A stretch of DNA of 64,000 nucleotides from Natrinema sp046097095 (GCF_046097095.1 NZ_CP175698.1:620001-684000), one strand, 5' to 3'; numbered from the stretch's first letter, positions 51,417 to 60,409 are shown. Notes: generated by a model from the letters alone, not told the origin. Numbers and translations: made by a program.

Positions 51417-52622
51417 CTATTCTCTGTTCGACGACGATCCCGGCGAGCGCCGGCCCGACCGGTCGCGCCGAACCCGATCCGGGACGAGTTCCCGATACGC
51501 GAATCCGATCGCGGTTCCGGCATCGCCGACCGCGGAGAGATACCCCGCACCGATCGTCGCCTTCAGCGCCGTCGCCGCGCGGCCCGTGACGACGCGCGAA
51601 CCAACCGTTGCGACCGCGCCGTCGCCGACGCTGACGGCCCAGCCGGGCGGATCGAAGGCGAACGGCTCGAGTCGAGGGCCGAAATCATCGGAATCGGAAC
51701 CACTGTCCTCGAGGTCGGCCCCGACGACGCGCGAGACGTTCTCGGCGACCGTTCGCGCTTCGCGGACGGCCGCCTGGGCGCTCGCCGGCACCGGCTCGCC
51801 CTCGGCGTCGGTCACGCGGACCGCGTCCCCCAGCGCGAACGTCCGGTCGTCGAGTCGGAGGTCGCTCTCGACCGTCGGTCGGTCGCCCCCGAGCGCGTCA
51901 CCGCCGCGGATGCCGCCGGTCCAGACGAACTGGTCATAGGGAACGCGGTCGCCTGACTCGAGGTGGACGGCGGTCTCGTCGGCCCCACTGACCGCTACAC
52001 CGGTCCGAACGTCGACCCCGCGGTCCTCGAGCGCGTCCCGAACCGCCCGCTGGAAGTCCGCCGGGAAGTTCGGCGCGACGTCCTCGAGTTGCTCGAGGAG
52101 CGTGATCGTCGCCTCGCGGCCCTCATCGCGGGCGAGCGCCGCGAGTTCGCCCGCGACCTGGATCCCGGAGAGGCCGGCCCCGCCGACGACGAAGCGGGGG
52201 TCGCCGGATCGAAGGGCGTCGAGCGCGCCCGCTCGAATTCGATTCGCGTGCGAGAGCCGCTTGAGCGGAATTGCGTGTTCGCGGACGTCCTCGAGGCCGT
52301 AGTAGGCCGTTCGGGCACCGAGACAGACGGCCGCCACGTCGTAGGAGAGCGAGCCAGACGAGAGCGAGACGGTCCGCTCGTCCTGGTCGATTCCCTCGAC
52401 GCGGGCGACGCGGACGGCGGCCCGGTCGACGACCTGTGGCAGCGACACCGTGATCGCTGTGGTCAGTTCGGGCCGGCGGATCACCCGATGGAGTTCGTGC
52501 TGGACGAGGTGGTCCGGCGACTCATCGACCAGCGTGAGTTCGATCTCGTCGGGGAGGTCACGCTCGAGCAGCCGCGTTAAAACGAGTCCCGCATAGCCCG
52601 CCCCGAGGACGACGACGTGCAT
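51417..52622 (-). CDS. NDH-2-like FAD/NAD(P)-dependent oxidoreductase
   Basis: A 401-residue flavoprotein. FAD dinucleotide fold MHVVVLGAGYAGLVLTRLL (residues 1-19), second NAD(P) fold RFVVGGAGLSGIQVAGELA near 142 and the FAD-binding TFALGDAVRV near 285. Overall layout matches type II NADH dehydrogenases, which pass electrons from NADH to menaquinone without pumping protons. The C-terminal 80 residues carry hydrophobic segments suitable for membrane binding. A sulfide-quinone-type or ferredoxin reductase role cannot be excluded. Confidence 0.86.
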   Translation of the reverse strand: MHVVVLGAGYAGLVLTRLLERDLPDEIELTLVDESPDHLVQHELHRVIRRPELTTAITVSLPQVVDRAAVRVARVEGIDQDERTVSLSSGSLSYDVAAVCLGARTAYYGLEDVREHAIPLKRLSHANRIRAGALDALRSGDPRFVVGGAGLSGIQVAGELAALARDEGREATITLLEQLEDVAPNFPADFQRAVRDALEDRGVDVRTGVAVSGADETAVHLESGDRVPYDQFVWTGGIRGGDALGGDRPTVESDLRLDDRTFALGDAVRVTDAEGEPVPASAQAAVREARTVAENVSRVVGADLEDSGSDSDDFGPRLEPFAFDPPGWAVSVGDGAVATVGSRVVTGRAATALKATIGAGYLSAVGDAGTAIGFAYRELVPDRVRRDRSGRRSPGSSSNRE

Positions 52623-52691
52623 GGACGAGCGTTCGGGCTCGAGCGGCCTATAGCTGTTCGCGGTTCGAGGCCGACGAGCAGCGATCGACCC

Positions 52692-53675
52692 TCAGAACAG
52701 GTGCTTCTCCTCGTCGAGGAGTTTTGCTGGGCCGCCGACGTCCCAGGTGGTGGTGGAGACGCCACAATCCGAGACCGCCTCCTCGACTTCGTCGGCGTGT
52801 TCCTCGGTGGTGTTGACGTAGACGCTGGCACCGGTGTCCGTCGAGAAGTAGACAGGGATGTCCTCTTCCTCGCGGAGTTCGCGTACTTTGTTGAAGATCG
52901 CGAGGGTGGCGGGCTGCCAGTAGACCCAGCCCGAGGGTCCGGTCATGGTGGTCGCCGCGAGCGAGAGCGAGTCGTGCTCGGCGAGTTCGAACACGCCCTC
53001 GAAGTCGTCGTTACGCAGCGAGTCGCGCATCTCGGCGATCTGGCCGTGGATGTGGGCGTTGCGGGCCTGGAACATGTGGCTGTCGGCGGCCTCGCGGTGG
53101 GCGTCGTCGGTGTCCTTGTGGTAGGGGACGAGTCCGACGATGATCTTGAGGTCCTCGTGGAGGTTCGAGGGGATCCGCTCAGAGCGACAGTCTTCGTCGT
53201 TCAGACCGGTTCGGAGATGTGAGAACGCACCGGTGACCGCTCGCGCGGCCGAGGCCGATCCGACGCGAGCGATCGTCGATATTTCCTGTTTCGAGGCATC
53301 GAGTTCGGCCGCCTCGGCCAGCGCCATCGCCGCGGCCGCGAAGCCGGACGAGGACGAGCCTAATCCGACGTTCGTGGGGAAGCTGTTCTCGCTCTCGAGT
53401 CGCACCGGATACACCGTATGGGCGGCGTCGGACATCGAGCGAGCCTTCTCGACGACGGCCTCGACCCGTTCGTACGCCCGGCCCTCGAGTTCCTCGCCGT
53501 CGACGATGAAGGTGTCCTCGTCGTGGTCCATCGAGAACTCGACGGTCGTCCGGGTGTGGCTCGGGGCCGTACAGACGCTGATACTGTCGTGATAGGGGAG
53601 CCGCTCGATCTCGTCGCGCATCCCGTGATACTTGACCAGCCCCTGAATGGGGTGGGCCATAGCGGTGGCTTTCAT
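52692..53675 (-). CDS. mvaD: Phosphomevalonate decarboxylase (mevalonate pathway)
   Basis: A 327-residue GHMP-kinase-type decarboxylase. The ATP-binding loop NVGLGSSSSGFAAAAMALA is near 104; other family segments are KYHGMRDEIERLPYHDSISV near 15, RVGSASAARAVTGAFSHL near 130 and VYFSTDTGASVYVN near 281. In haloarchaea the homolog acts on mevalonate 5-phosphate, giving isopentenyl phosphate for archaeal lipids. The ATG at 53675 is supported by a TATA-like GCTTTAAGC on the minus strand about 27 bases upstream; another ATG lies at 53660. Confidence 0.9.
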   Translation of the reverse strand: MKATAMAHPIQGLVKYHGMRDEIERLPYHDSISVCTAPSHTRTTVEFSMDHDEDTFIVDGEELEGRAYERVEAVVEKARSMSDAAHTVYPVRLESENSFPTNVGLGSSSSGFAAAAMALAEAAELDASKQEISTIARVGSASAARAVTGAFSHLRTGLNDEDCRSERIPSNLHEDLKIIVGLVPYHKDTDDAHREAADSHMFQARNAHIHGQIAEMRDSLRNDDFEGVFELAEHDSLSLAATTMTGPSGWVYWQPATLAIFNKVRELREEEDIPVYFSTDTGASVYVNTTEEHADEVEEAVSDCGVSTTTWDVGGPAKLLDEEKHLF

Positions 53676-53698
53676 ATCCTGATAGGTGGATGATGACT

Positions 53699-53707
53699 GC
53701 TTAAAGC
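53699..53707 (-). promoter_or_regulatory. TATA-like element of mvaD
   Basis: Minus-strand GCTTTAAGC is centred about 28 bases before the ATG at 53675, fitting a leaderless transcript and supporting that start. Confidence 0.4.
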
Positions 53708-53715
53708 TCACGGCA

Positions 53716-54345
53716 TCACGACGACGGGTCGTCGGTATCCGCGTTTCCGTCGGCACGGGCCGCCGCCTCGAGTGCGTCCAGTCGCCGCTCGAGGGCGGCG
53801 ATATCCTCTCGGAACGTCGCCTGCAGGGATTCGAGATCGCCCTCGACATCCGACGTGACCGTCCGGAAAGCGTCGACGACCGTTCGCTCGAGGTCCGCGA
53901 GGTCGTCCGCGAGGGCCTCGATATCAGGATCGTCGCCGGACGCCGGCTCAGATTTGGACGCGGCCTCAAGCGAGTCGCGGACGCCAGTGACCTCGGTTCG
54001 GAGTCCCCCCGTCTCGGCGCGGACGTTCGTCACTTTGTCGTCGATCTCGCGCAGTCGCCGCTCGAGGTCGTCGAGTCGGGGCTGCAGCTCGTTTTCAATC
54101 GCCGCCCGTCGCCGCGCGTCGGCCGACGCGAGGTCGTCGACCTCGGCTCGCAGCGACGCAAGTTCGTCTTCGACCGCCGCGAGTCGCTCCGCGGTGGCCG
54201 TCGACTCGGTCCCAAGATGTCGCCGGAACGCGGCCGTCCGCGTTCCGTCGTCGGCCTCGAGTTCGGCCAATAGTGCGTCGAGAATGTCGACCCGATGTCG
54301 CTCTCCCCCCGTATCAAGCTCTGTCTGCCGTTCGTCCTCCGTCAT
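53716..54345 (-). CDS. Coiled-coil protein
   Basis: A 209-residue Glu/Asp/Arg/Ala-rich protein predicted to be almost wholly coiled coil from about residue 17 to 195 (AERLAAVEDELASLRAEVDDL, RRLREIDDKVTNVRAETGGLR, DIEALADDLADLERTVVDAF). No enzyme motif, membrane helix or cysteine. The N-terminal 20 residues are polar and disordered. The ATG at 54345 is taken over a longer Arg-rich frame. Its role could be structural or as a tether; nothing in the context assigns it. Confidence 0.68.
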   Translation of the reverse strand: MTEDERQTELDTGGERHRVDILDALLAELEADDGTRTAAFRRHLGTESTATAERLAAVEDELASLRAEVDDLASADARRRAAIENELQPRLDDLERRLREIDDKVTNVRAETGGLRTEVTGVRDSLEAASKSEPASGDDPDIEALADDLADLERTVVDAFRTVTSDVEGDLESLQATFREDIAALERRLDALEAAARADGNADTDDPSS

Positions 54346-54475
54346 TGTCTGAACCCGTCCCGTCGATCGTCTTTTCGTACGGTATGGCCGAGGGATAATA
54401 ATAGTGGCCAATCGAACGGAACGCCGAGCGGGCGGAACCCGAACGCTAAACCGGGACGGCTGCCACCACGGTCCT

Positions 54476-55159
54476 ATGGGAACGCCACGTGAGACCACGC
54501 AGGAACAGGCCGAGACGGTGGTCGACCGCCTCGAGGAGGAGTATCCCGATTCGACGATCTCGCTGCGGTACTCGAACCGCCTCGAGTTGCTGATTGCGGT
54601 GATCCTCTCCGCGCAGTGTACGGACGAGCGAGTGAACCAGGAGACCGCTGCCCTCTTCGAGAAGTACGACGGGGCCGAGGACTACGCGAACGCGCCACAG
54701 GACGAACTCGCGGAGGACCTGAACTCGATCACCTACTACAACAGCAAGGCGGAGTACATCCGCAACTCCTGTCAGACGATCCTCGAGGACCACGACGGCA
54801 AGGTACCGGACACGATGGACGAATTGACGGAGCTGTCGGGCGTCGGCCGGAAGACGGCGAACGTCGTCCTCCAGCACGGCCATGACATCGTCGAGGGGAT
54901 CGTCGTCGACACGCACGTCCAGCGGCTTTCACGACGGCTCGGTCTGACCGAGGAAGAGCGCCCTGAGCGGATCGAGGAGGCCCTGATGGAGATCGTCCCC
55001 GAGGAGCACTGGCAGCAGTTTACGCACCTCTGTATCGATCACGGCCGGGCGGTCTGTACGGCCCGGAATCCCGACTGCGACGACTGCGTGCTGGCTGACG
55101 TCTGTCCCTCCGAGCGAGGCGACAGCGAGATCGACCTCGCTTCGGGAGAGCCCTGGTAA
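54476..55159 (+). CDS. nth: Endonuclease III (DNA glycosylase/AP lyase)
   Basis: A 227-residue base-excision repair enzyme for oxidised pyrimidines. The helix-hairpin-helix with catalytic Lys (LSGVGRKTANVVL) is near 120, the catalytic Asp lies in IVVDTHVQRLSRRLGL near 145 and a 4Fe-4S cluster is bound by C-x6-C-x2-C-x5-C (CTARNPDCDDCVLADVC) near 195. Length is standard. The ATG at 54476 is chosen as the start of the conserved part. Confidence 0.95.
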   Translation: MGTPRETTQEQAETVVDRLEEEYPDSTISLRYSNRLELLIAVILSAQCTDERVNQETAALFEKYDGAEDYANAPQDELAEDLNSITYYNSKAEYIRNSCQTILEDHDGKVPDTMDELTELSGVGRKTANVVLQHGHDIVEGIVVDTHVQRLSRRLGLTEEERPERIEEALMEIVPEEHWQQFTHLCIDHGRAVCTARNPDCDDCVLADVCPSERGDSEIDLASGEPW

Positions 55160-55257
55160 CCGACGGCCAACGGATCGAGCCTCGAGGGCGCGCCACGCCG
55201 ACCTTCGCAAGCCCAATGCCTTTTCGCGACTCGCGGGTATCCCCGTTCGGGATCACT

Positions 55258-55506
55258 ATGTCCGACGACCACCAGAACACCAAGGACGAACACGGGCGAG
55301 ACGTCCAGCTCGAGCACGAAGCGACCGATCCGAACGAAGAGCAAGACGAAGAGGAACTCACCGAAGAAGAGAAAGCGGCGCGAGAGCGACAGGACGAGGA
55401 GCAGCGTCGTCAGGACATCGAACACAAATCAGACGATCGGGAAAACGAAGCCCTCGAGAACACGAACCCGGACAACCACCGAGACGAGGAGCCGTACAAT
55501 AGCTGA
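55258..55506 (+). CDS. Highly charged disordered protein
   Basis: An 82-residue protein (MSDDHQNTKDEHGRDVQLEH...) made mostly of Asp, Glu, Gln, Asn, Arg and Lys, with essentially no hydrophobic core, no cysteine and one tyrosine. It is probably intrinsically disordered. Good acidic coding bias and an ATG with a T-rich element (CCTTTTCGC) about 30 bases upstream argue it is real. It lies between nth and the convergent NAD-kinase-like gene. No family recognised. Confidence 0.6.
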   Translation: MSDDHQNTKDEHGRDVQLEHEATDPNEEQDEEELTEEEKAARERQDEEQRRQDIEHKSDDRENEALENTNPDNHRDEEPYNS

Positions 55507-55543
55507 GCGAGGCTCGCCCGTCGCCTGACTTTCCGTCGCCGTT

Positions 55544-56353
55544 CTACAGTCGCTCGGCCGGCACGGAGACCGTCTCGAGCGTATCGACCGCCGAGACGTG
55601 AACCCGAGACCCGACCGTGACCGTGCCGACCGAGCGGTCGTCGACGACGAGTGCCACGTCGCTTTCGTCGCGTTCGACCGTCACCGACAGTCCGTCGTCC
55701 GGCAGCACCCATCGCCGAGTTTGGGTGACGAACGGGCCGATCGGCGCGACTGCGACCGCGTCGACAGCGCCCGAGAGATGGGGCGCGTCGACGGTGCTCG
55801 CATAGCCGTGGCTGCCGGCCGGCGTCGCGGCGACGACGCCGTCGGCACGAAAGGTCGCGACGGTCTCCCCGCGGCTGTGGACGCCGTACTCTGAGATGCG
55901 AGCCGGTTCGTCGGTGACGAGCGTCACGTCGTACAGCGCGCGTTCGCTGCTCTCGAGCCCGTCCGATTCGGACGCGCACTCGAGATCGACGTTCAGAACG
56001 GGATGCGTGCGTCGAACGGCGCGGTCCTCGAGCACCGCCGCGAGCGCGTCGGGGACCCGATCGGGGTCGACCGACTCGATGCCGGCGATCGAGCCAACCG
56101 GGAGAACGGGGACGTCGACGCCGGCGCGAGCGGCCGCTGACAGGGTCGCCTCGCCGGCCGCGACCAGCAACGACGGGTCGGCCGTGAGGGCGTCCTCGAG
56201 ATCGACGCCCGTGATCGTCGCGTCGCCGGCAAACGCCGACTCGAGGGCATCGATCTCGAGGTGAGCGTCGGTCTCGTCGGCGTCGTTCGGCGTTCCCTCG
56301 CGGTCGATGACGCCGACGACGGGGTCCTCGCCCGCGTGCCACGCGGTATCCAT
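55544..56353 (-). CDS. NAD-kinase-fold protein without the GGDGT motif
   Basis: A 269-residue protein with the two-domain NAD kinase/DAG kinase layout. The C-terminal half shows DGVVAATPAGSHGYA near 162 (family: DG-x5-TP-x-GS-x-AY), HLSGAVDAVAVAPIGPF near 180 and a terminal beta-sandwich SVTVERDESDVALVVDD. The catalytic GGDGT near residue 65 is replaced by VAAGEATLSAAARAG, and the NE/D motif is NVDLE. So it may bind NAD-like nucleotides without phosphorylating them. The ATG at 56353 starts MDTAWHAGEDPVVGVID. Confidence 0.72.
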   Translation of the reverse strand: MDTAWHAGEDPVVGVIDREGTPNDADETDAHLEIDALESAFAGDATITGVDLEDALTADPSLLVAAGEATLSAAARAGVDVPVLPVGSIAGIESVDPDRVPDALAAVLEDRAVRRTHPVLNVDLECASESDGLESSERALYDVTLVTDEPARISEYGVHSRGETVATFRADGVVAATPAGSHGYASTVDAPHLSGAVDAVAVAPIGPFVTQTRRWVLPDDGLSVTVERDESDVALVVDDRSVGTVTVGSRVHVSAVDTLETVSVPAERL

Positions 56354-56459
56354 GGCCGCAAGTTCACACGGCCCGCTCAAAAGCGTACGGTTGTCGGTCG
56401 CAACCGGGAGCCGGCGATCGATCCGTCCGCTGCCGGCCGCCTCGCCGAATCATGCCGGC

Positions 56460-57770
56460 TTAGTCGTCGTAGGGCCAGTCGCCTGTGGCCTTCATGCCTT
56501 CCGCGAGCCCCTGTTCCTCGAGGTCGGCCGCGATGGCCGCCGGTTCGCGGGGTTCGACCGTCACGTTCTCGCGGGCGAGCGCGACGACGTACGCGGTCAG
56601 GAGGATCGCCTGTTCGCGCAGGTTTCGGGGCTCGAGTTTCTCGATCGTGTCGGCGAAGGTGTGGCCCCAGCCGCGGCCCTCGCCGTCGGAGATCGACTTG
56701 ACGTGACAGCCCGGCACGCCGGACTCGACGAACGACCAGTGGTCGCTGTGGGGACCGACTTTCGGCACCGTCCCGATCGGGTGATCGTACCGGTCCGCGA
56801 CTTCGTCTGCGGTCTCGGCAAGCGCGTCGAACCCGTGCGTGATGATCGAGAGCGTTCGATCGCGGACGACGCCGTCGCTGTTGATCACCGCTTTGATCGC
56901 GTCGTGATCGGCCGCGTCAGCATAGCGCATAGAGCCGAGGAGGCCGACCTCTTCCGCGCCGAAGGCGACAAACTCGACGCGGGTCTCGAGGTCGGCTTCC
57001 CGCTTGGCCAGCGCGTTCGCGATCTCGACCACCATCGCGGTCCCCGCGCCGTTGTCCATCGCACCCTCCGCGATGTCGTGGGCGTCGACGTGGCTCGTCA
57101 CGAGGAGTCGCTCGTCGGTGTCAGGGCCGATCTCGGCGCGGACGTTCTGGCTCTCGGCGGGATGGCTATCGGCCTCGACGGAGAGCGTGATCGACTCGCC
57201 GTCGAACCGGCGACCCAGCCGCGCGCCGACCTCGCTCGAGACGCCGACGGCCGGAATCGGGCCGATTGGTTCGTCCTTCCAGCCGACACTGCCGGTCGGC
57301 GGGAGACAGCCCTCAACGTGGTTGCGGTAGACGAACCCCACCGCCCCGTGCTCGATGGCGTGGTAATATTTCTCGCGGCGGTGAAGATAGCGGTCGTAGT
57401 AGCCCGGCACGTCGCTGCGGACCATGACGATCGCGTCCTCGACGTCCGTTTCCTCGAAGTCAGCGGGGAGGCCGTAGCCGAGGTCGACCAGCGGCGCGAC
57501 GACGCGCTCGTCGGGGCTACGCGGGAGCGCGATGCAGTCCTGCGTCGTTTCGCCGGCCGTGATCGCGCTGTCGCCGCGCGTCCAGCCCTGTATGTCAAAG
57601 GACTCGAGGCGGGCGTTTCGCGCCCCGGCCTCGGCCAGCGCGTCGCGGGTCAGTTCGGCGGCTTCGCGTTCGCCCTCGCTGCCGGCCATGCGGTTCCCCA
57701 CGTCGACCAGCGCCTCGAGGTGGTCCCAGCCGGCGTCGCTCTCGAAAATCGAGCCGATCCAGTCGGACAT
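56460..57770 (-). CDS. M28-family zinc peptidase
   Basis: A 436-residue aminopeptidase-like enzyme with a two-zinc site. Ligands are in SHVDAHDIAEGAMDNGAG near 223 (His and bridging Asp), FGAEEVGLLGSMRYADA near 270 (catalytic Glu and ligand), DGVV near 297 and GHTFADTIEKL near 388 (last His). A PA/insertion domain (about 110-200) lies between the N-terminus and the catalytic core. No signal peptide, so it is probably cytoplasmic, matching haloarchaeal M28 peptidases of unknown specificity. Confidence 0.92.
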   Translation of the reverse strand: MSDWIGSIFESDAGWDHLEALVDVGNRMAGSEGEREAAELTRDALAEAGARNARLESFDIQGWTRGDSAITAGETTQDCIALPRSPDERVVAPLVDLGYGLPADFEETDVEDAIVMVRSDVPGYYDRYLHRREKYYHAIEHGAVGFVYRNHVEGCLPPTGSVGWKDEPIGPIPAVGVSSEVGARLGRRFDGESITLSVEADSHPAESQNVRAEIGPDTDERLLVTSHVDAHDIAEGAMDNGAGTAMVVEIANALAKREADLETRVEFVAFGAEEVGLLGSMRYADAADHDAIKAVINSDGVVRDRTLSIITHGFDALAETADEVADRYDHPIGTVPKVGPHSDHWSFVESGVPGCHVKSISDGEGRGWGHTFADTIEKLEPRNLREQAILLTAYVVALARENVTVEPREPAAIAADLEEQGLAEGMKATGDWPYDD

Positions 57771-57877
57771 GGATGAGGCGTCGGGACACGACCGTGTAAC
57801 TGTATCGCTCGCGCGAAGTCAAGACGGGCGTGCCGGTGGAGCGTCGTTGGCCGTCGCTGATAGGTCCAACTGCGAAT

Positions 57878-57887
57878 CTTTTTTACG
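57878..57887 (+). promoter_or_regulatory. TATA-like element of the GGPP synthase gene
   Basis: CTTTTTTACG is centred 26 bases before the ATG, fitting a leaderless transcript. Confidence 0.45.
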
Positions 57888-57908
57888 CCGCTCCCTCTCG
57901 GTGCGGGT

Positions 57909-58973
57909 ATGCGGGAGACGCTTGCCGACTGGCGGCCGGCCGTCGACGAGGCGATCGCCGACCTGGTCCCACGCGAGATCGACGCCGACTACCTCGAGTC
58001 GTTTTTCGGCTCCCCCACCTACGAGTACGATCCCGAGGGCGTCCAGCGCGCGCTGTCGACGCCGCTGTGGGACCTGCTCGATCGCGGCGGCAAACGGTGG
58101 CGCGCGATCCTCTTTCTCGTCTTCGTCGAAGGGTTCGGCGAGGATCCGGCCGAGTACCTTCCCTACGCCTGTATTCCAGAGATCCTCCACAACGGAACGA
58201 TCATCGTCGACGATGTCGAGGACGGTGCCGCGATTCGGCGCGGCGAGCCGGCGCTGCACCGCATTCATGGCCGTGATATTGCACTCAACGCCGGCAACGC
58301 GATGTACTTTCTGCCGTTGAAAATCATCACGCAGGACCCGGCCGACCTCCCGGCCGACCGACGACTGGCCGCCTACGAGATGCTCATGCACGAACTCAAC
58401 CGGACTCACCTCGGCCAGGGGATGGACATCTGCTGGCACAACGAACGCGAGGTCCGAGTCGACATCGAGGAGTACCTCGAGATGTGTGCGTGCAAGACCG
58501 GCTGTCTCGGCCGAATCGTCGCTCGGCTCGCCGCGATACTCACCGATCAGCCCTCCGAGATCGAGCAAGCCATCGCCGAGTACGCCGAACTGACGGCGGT
58601 CGCCTTCCAGATCGGCGACGACATTCTCGACGTCGAACACTCTCTTGGCCGCGCCGGCGAGTTCGGCAAGGAGTTCGGCAACGACATCCGCGAAGGCAAG
58701 ACGACGCTCATGGTCATCCACGCCATCGGCGAGAGCGAGCCAGAGCGCGCCCGCCGGCTGCAGGCCATTCTGGGGGCCGACGACAATACCGACGATGAGA
58801 TCCTCGAAGCCCTCGAGATCCTCGAGAACGCTGGCAGCGTCGAGTACGCCCGCGAACGCGCGCTCGAACTGGCGGCCGAAGCGCGCGCGGCGATCGAGGG
58901 ACTCGAGTTCGACGCCGAGACGAGCCGAAAACTCGAGGAGTTCACGGAGTTCGTCATCGAGCGCGACGAGTAG
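57909..58973 (+). CDS. idsA: Geranylgeranyl diphosphate synthase
   Basis: A 354-residue trans-prenyltransferase that elongates DMAPP with IPP for archaeol and carotenoids. The first Asp-rich motif DDVED is near 100 (TIIVDDVEDGA), the second DDILD near 236 (QIGDDILDVE); the K-x-W-R region GKRWRAIL near 62 binds IPP. About 60 residues of acidic N-terminal extension precede the core. The C-terminus is helical. Together with mvaD in this window it supplies isoprenoid chains for membrane lipids. Chain length (C20) is by family. Confidence 0.93.
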   Translation: MRETLADWRPAVDEAIADLVPREIDADYLESFFGSPTYEYDPEGVQRALSTPLWDLLDRGGKRWRAILFLVFVEGFGEDPAEYLPYACIPEILHNGTIIVDDVEDGAAIRRGEPALHRIHGRDIALNAGNAMYFLPLKIITQDPADLPADRRLAAYEMLMHELNRTHLGQGMDICWHNEREVRVDIEEYLEMCACKTGCLGRIVARLAAILTDQPSEIEQAIAEYAELTAVAFQIGDDILDVEHSLGRAGEFGKEFGNDIREGKTTLMVIHAIGESEPERARRLQAILGADDNTDDEILEALEILENAGSVEYARERALELAAEARAAIEGLEFDAETSRKLEEFTEFVIERDE

Positions 58974-58997
58974 TGCGATCGCGCGCTGTAAGTCAGG

Positions 58998-59705
58998 TCA
59001 CTCCTTCCAGTGCCCCGATTTCTCCCCGTGGAACTCGCCTTTCGCCTCCCGTCCACGCGGCCAGACGGTGACGACGGTCGCTGCGAGGAAGAACACGGCC
59101 ACGACGGCCACGACGGCCGTTCCTGAGACGCCGGGTACCGACGCGGTCTTCGTCCACGGCTCTCCCGGTGCGTACAGCGTGATTCGGAAGAGCCACGCGA
59201 CCCCGAGCAACAGATAGAGCGGGTAGTAGATGCGCCGTAATCGCCGCGAAGCGGCTTCCCAGTAGGAAACCTTGAACGTCGGCGTCCGCAGGTCCTCGCC
59301 GAGTTCGGCCCGCCACGCCTCGAGGGGCGCGTCGCTCGGCTCGAGGGCGTTCGCGAACAGGTTCTCCTCCAGGAGGCGGATCCGGGCCCGGCTCGCGTCG
59401 TACGCCCGGTACCGGCGGACGTCGAACAGGAGGAACAACGAGACGCCGACGATACCGATCAGTAGCAGGTACGCGGAGACGTCGCTGCCCTGGAACGCGA
59501 GCGCGAGAACGGCCGTGACCGCGACGATGGCCCAGTCGGTCGTGAGGTCGAGTCGGGAGAGGAGGTTTCCCGACTGCGACATTTCGCCGCGGTAGTAGTG
59601 AGGGAGCAACGAGAGGAACTCCTCGCGGTCGGTCGCCGCGACGGTGGCGACGTTTCGCTCGTCGGGAGCGGTCGAATCGAAGTCATCGGGGTTCGGTTCC
59701 GTCAT
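58998..59705 (-). CDS. DUF2270 membrane protein
   Basis: A 235-residue protein. An acidic N-terminus (TEPNPDDFDSTAPDERN) precedes FLSLLPHYYRGEMSQSGNLLSRLDLT, a conserved DUF2270 signature, then two hydrophobic helices (about 55-75 and 78-95), a soluble region ENLFANALEPSDAPLEAWR, and two more helices (about 163-180 and 195-215). Function unknown. The start ATG overlaps the stop of a possible 38-codon upstream frame (ATGA). It is divergent from the next membrane-protein gene. Confidence 0.82.
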   Translation of the reverse strand: MTEPNPDDFDSTAPDERNVATVAATDREEFLSLLPHYYRGEMSQSGNLLSRLDLTTDWAIVAVTAVLALAFQGSDVSAYLLLIGIVGVSLFLLFDVRRYRAYDASRARIRLLEENLFANALEPSDAPLEAWRAELGEDLRTPTFKVSYWEAASRRLRRIYYPLYLLLGVAWLFRITLYAPGEPWTKTASVPGVSGTAVVAVVAVFFLAATVVTVWPRGREAKGEFHGEKSGHWKE

Positions 59706-59957
59706 CGGTCGCCTCCGGCGCTCGAGAGAGACGGCGGACGATCGACGGTGAGGCCGGCGAACGCGCCACGCTCGGGGAGAACGCCGGGGCGGACGGACGA
59801 GTACTCTCTTGATACCATACCACTCGTAGTCGCGGTACGACGATGACCTTTCCGTCTGTGACGGTCGAGGAGCGATCTGATCCGTCACGACGCCGCGACT
59901 GTAACGAGACCCGGCCGGTAGGGCCAGATACTACACCCTCGACGTGGAACGTTGACC

Positions 59958-60347
59958 ATGGCCGACCACTCGAGGCAGGTCGGGGCCGAGCGGACGGACG
60001 GCGCGCGGCCGTGGCCGCTCCTCGTGGCCCTTGGCCTCGCCGGTTCGGAAGTCGGACTCGTCGTGGGGTTCCTCCCCGTCGCCGTCGCCGGCCTCGTCGT
60101 CTTCGCCGCGAGCGTCGCCGGCATCCTCGCGGACGCCGACTACGTCGATCGACCTGTCGCGCTCGCGGCCAGACTCGGCGTCGCCTTCGCGATCGTCGGT
60201 GCGGTGCTGGTCGTCCACGGCACTGGAACGGTTCCGATCGGCCTCCTCGAGCCCCTCTCGGGACTGACGAGTCGCGGTGTCGCACTCGTCGGGGCCGGCG
60301 TCGCAACCGCGTCTGCGGCCGGTCTCCTGCGACTGCGGCAGAGATAG
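59958..60347 (+). CDS. Four-span small membrane protein (DUF7541-like)
   Basis: A 129-residue hydrophobic protein, starting MADHSRQVGAERTDGARPWPLL, with four predicted helices (about 22-40, 42-60, 68-90, 105-122). It resembles small proteins often found near haloarchaeal cytochrome oxidase (cox) genes. The ATG at 59958 is preceded by a TATA-like GATACTACAC about 28 bases upstream. It is followed by another small membrane protein 62 bases away. Assignment to a named family is tentative. Confidence 0.65.
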   Translation: MADHSRQVGAERTDGARPWPLLVALGLAGSEVGLVVGFLPVAVAGLVVFAASVAGILADADYVDRPVALAARLGVAFAIVGAVLVVHGTGTVPIGLLEPLSGLTSRGVALVGAGVATASAAGLLRLRQR

Positions 60348-60409
60348 GAACGCGAAACGGAACCGGAACCGCCGTCGAAACAGAGACAACAGACACCACA
60401 GAGCACCCC

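Noticed and set aside
56307..57776. 489-codon plus-strand frame opposite the M28 peptidase
   Set aside because: Complement of an intact zinc peptidase; no independent evidence.
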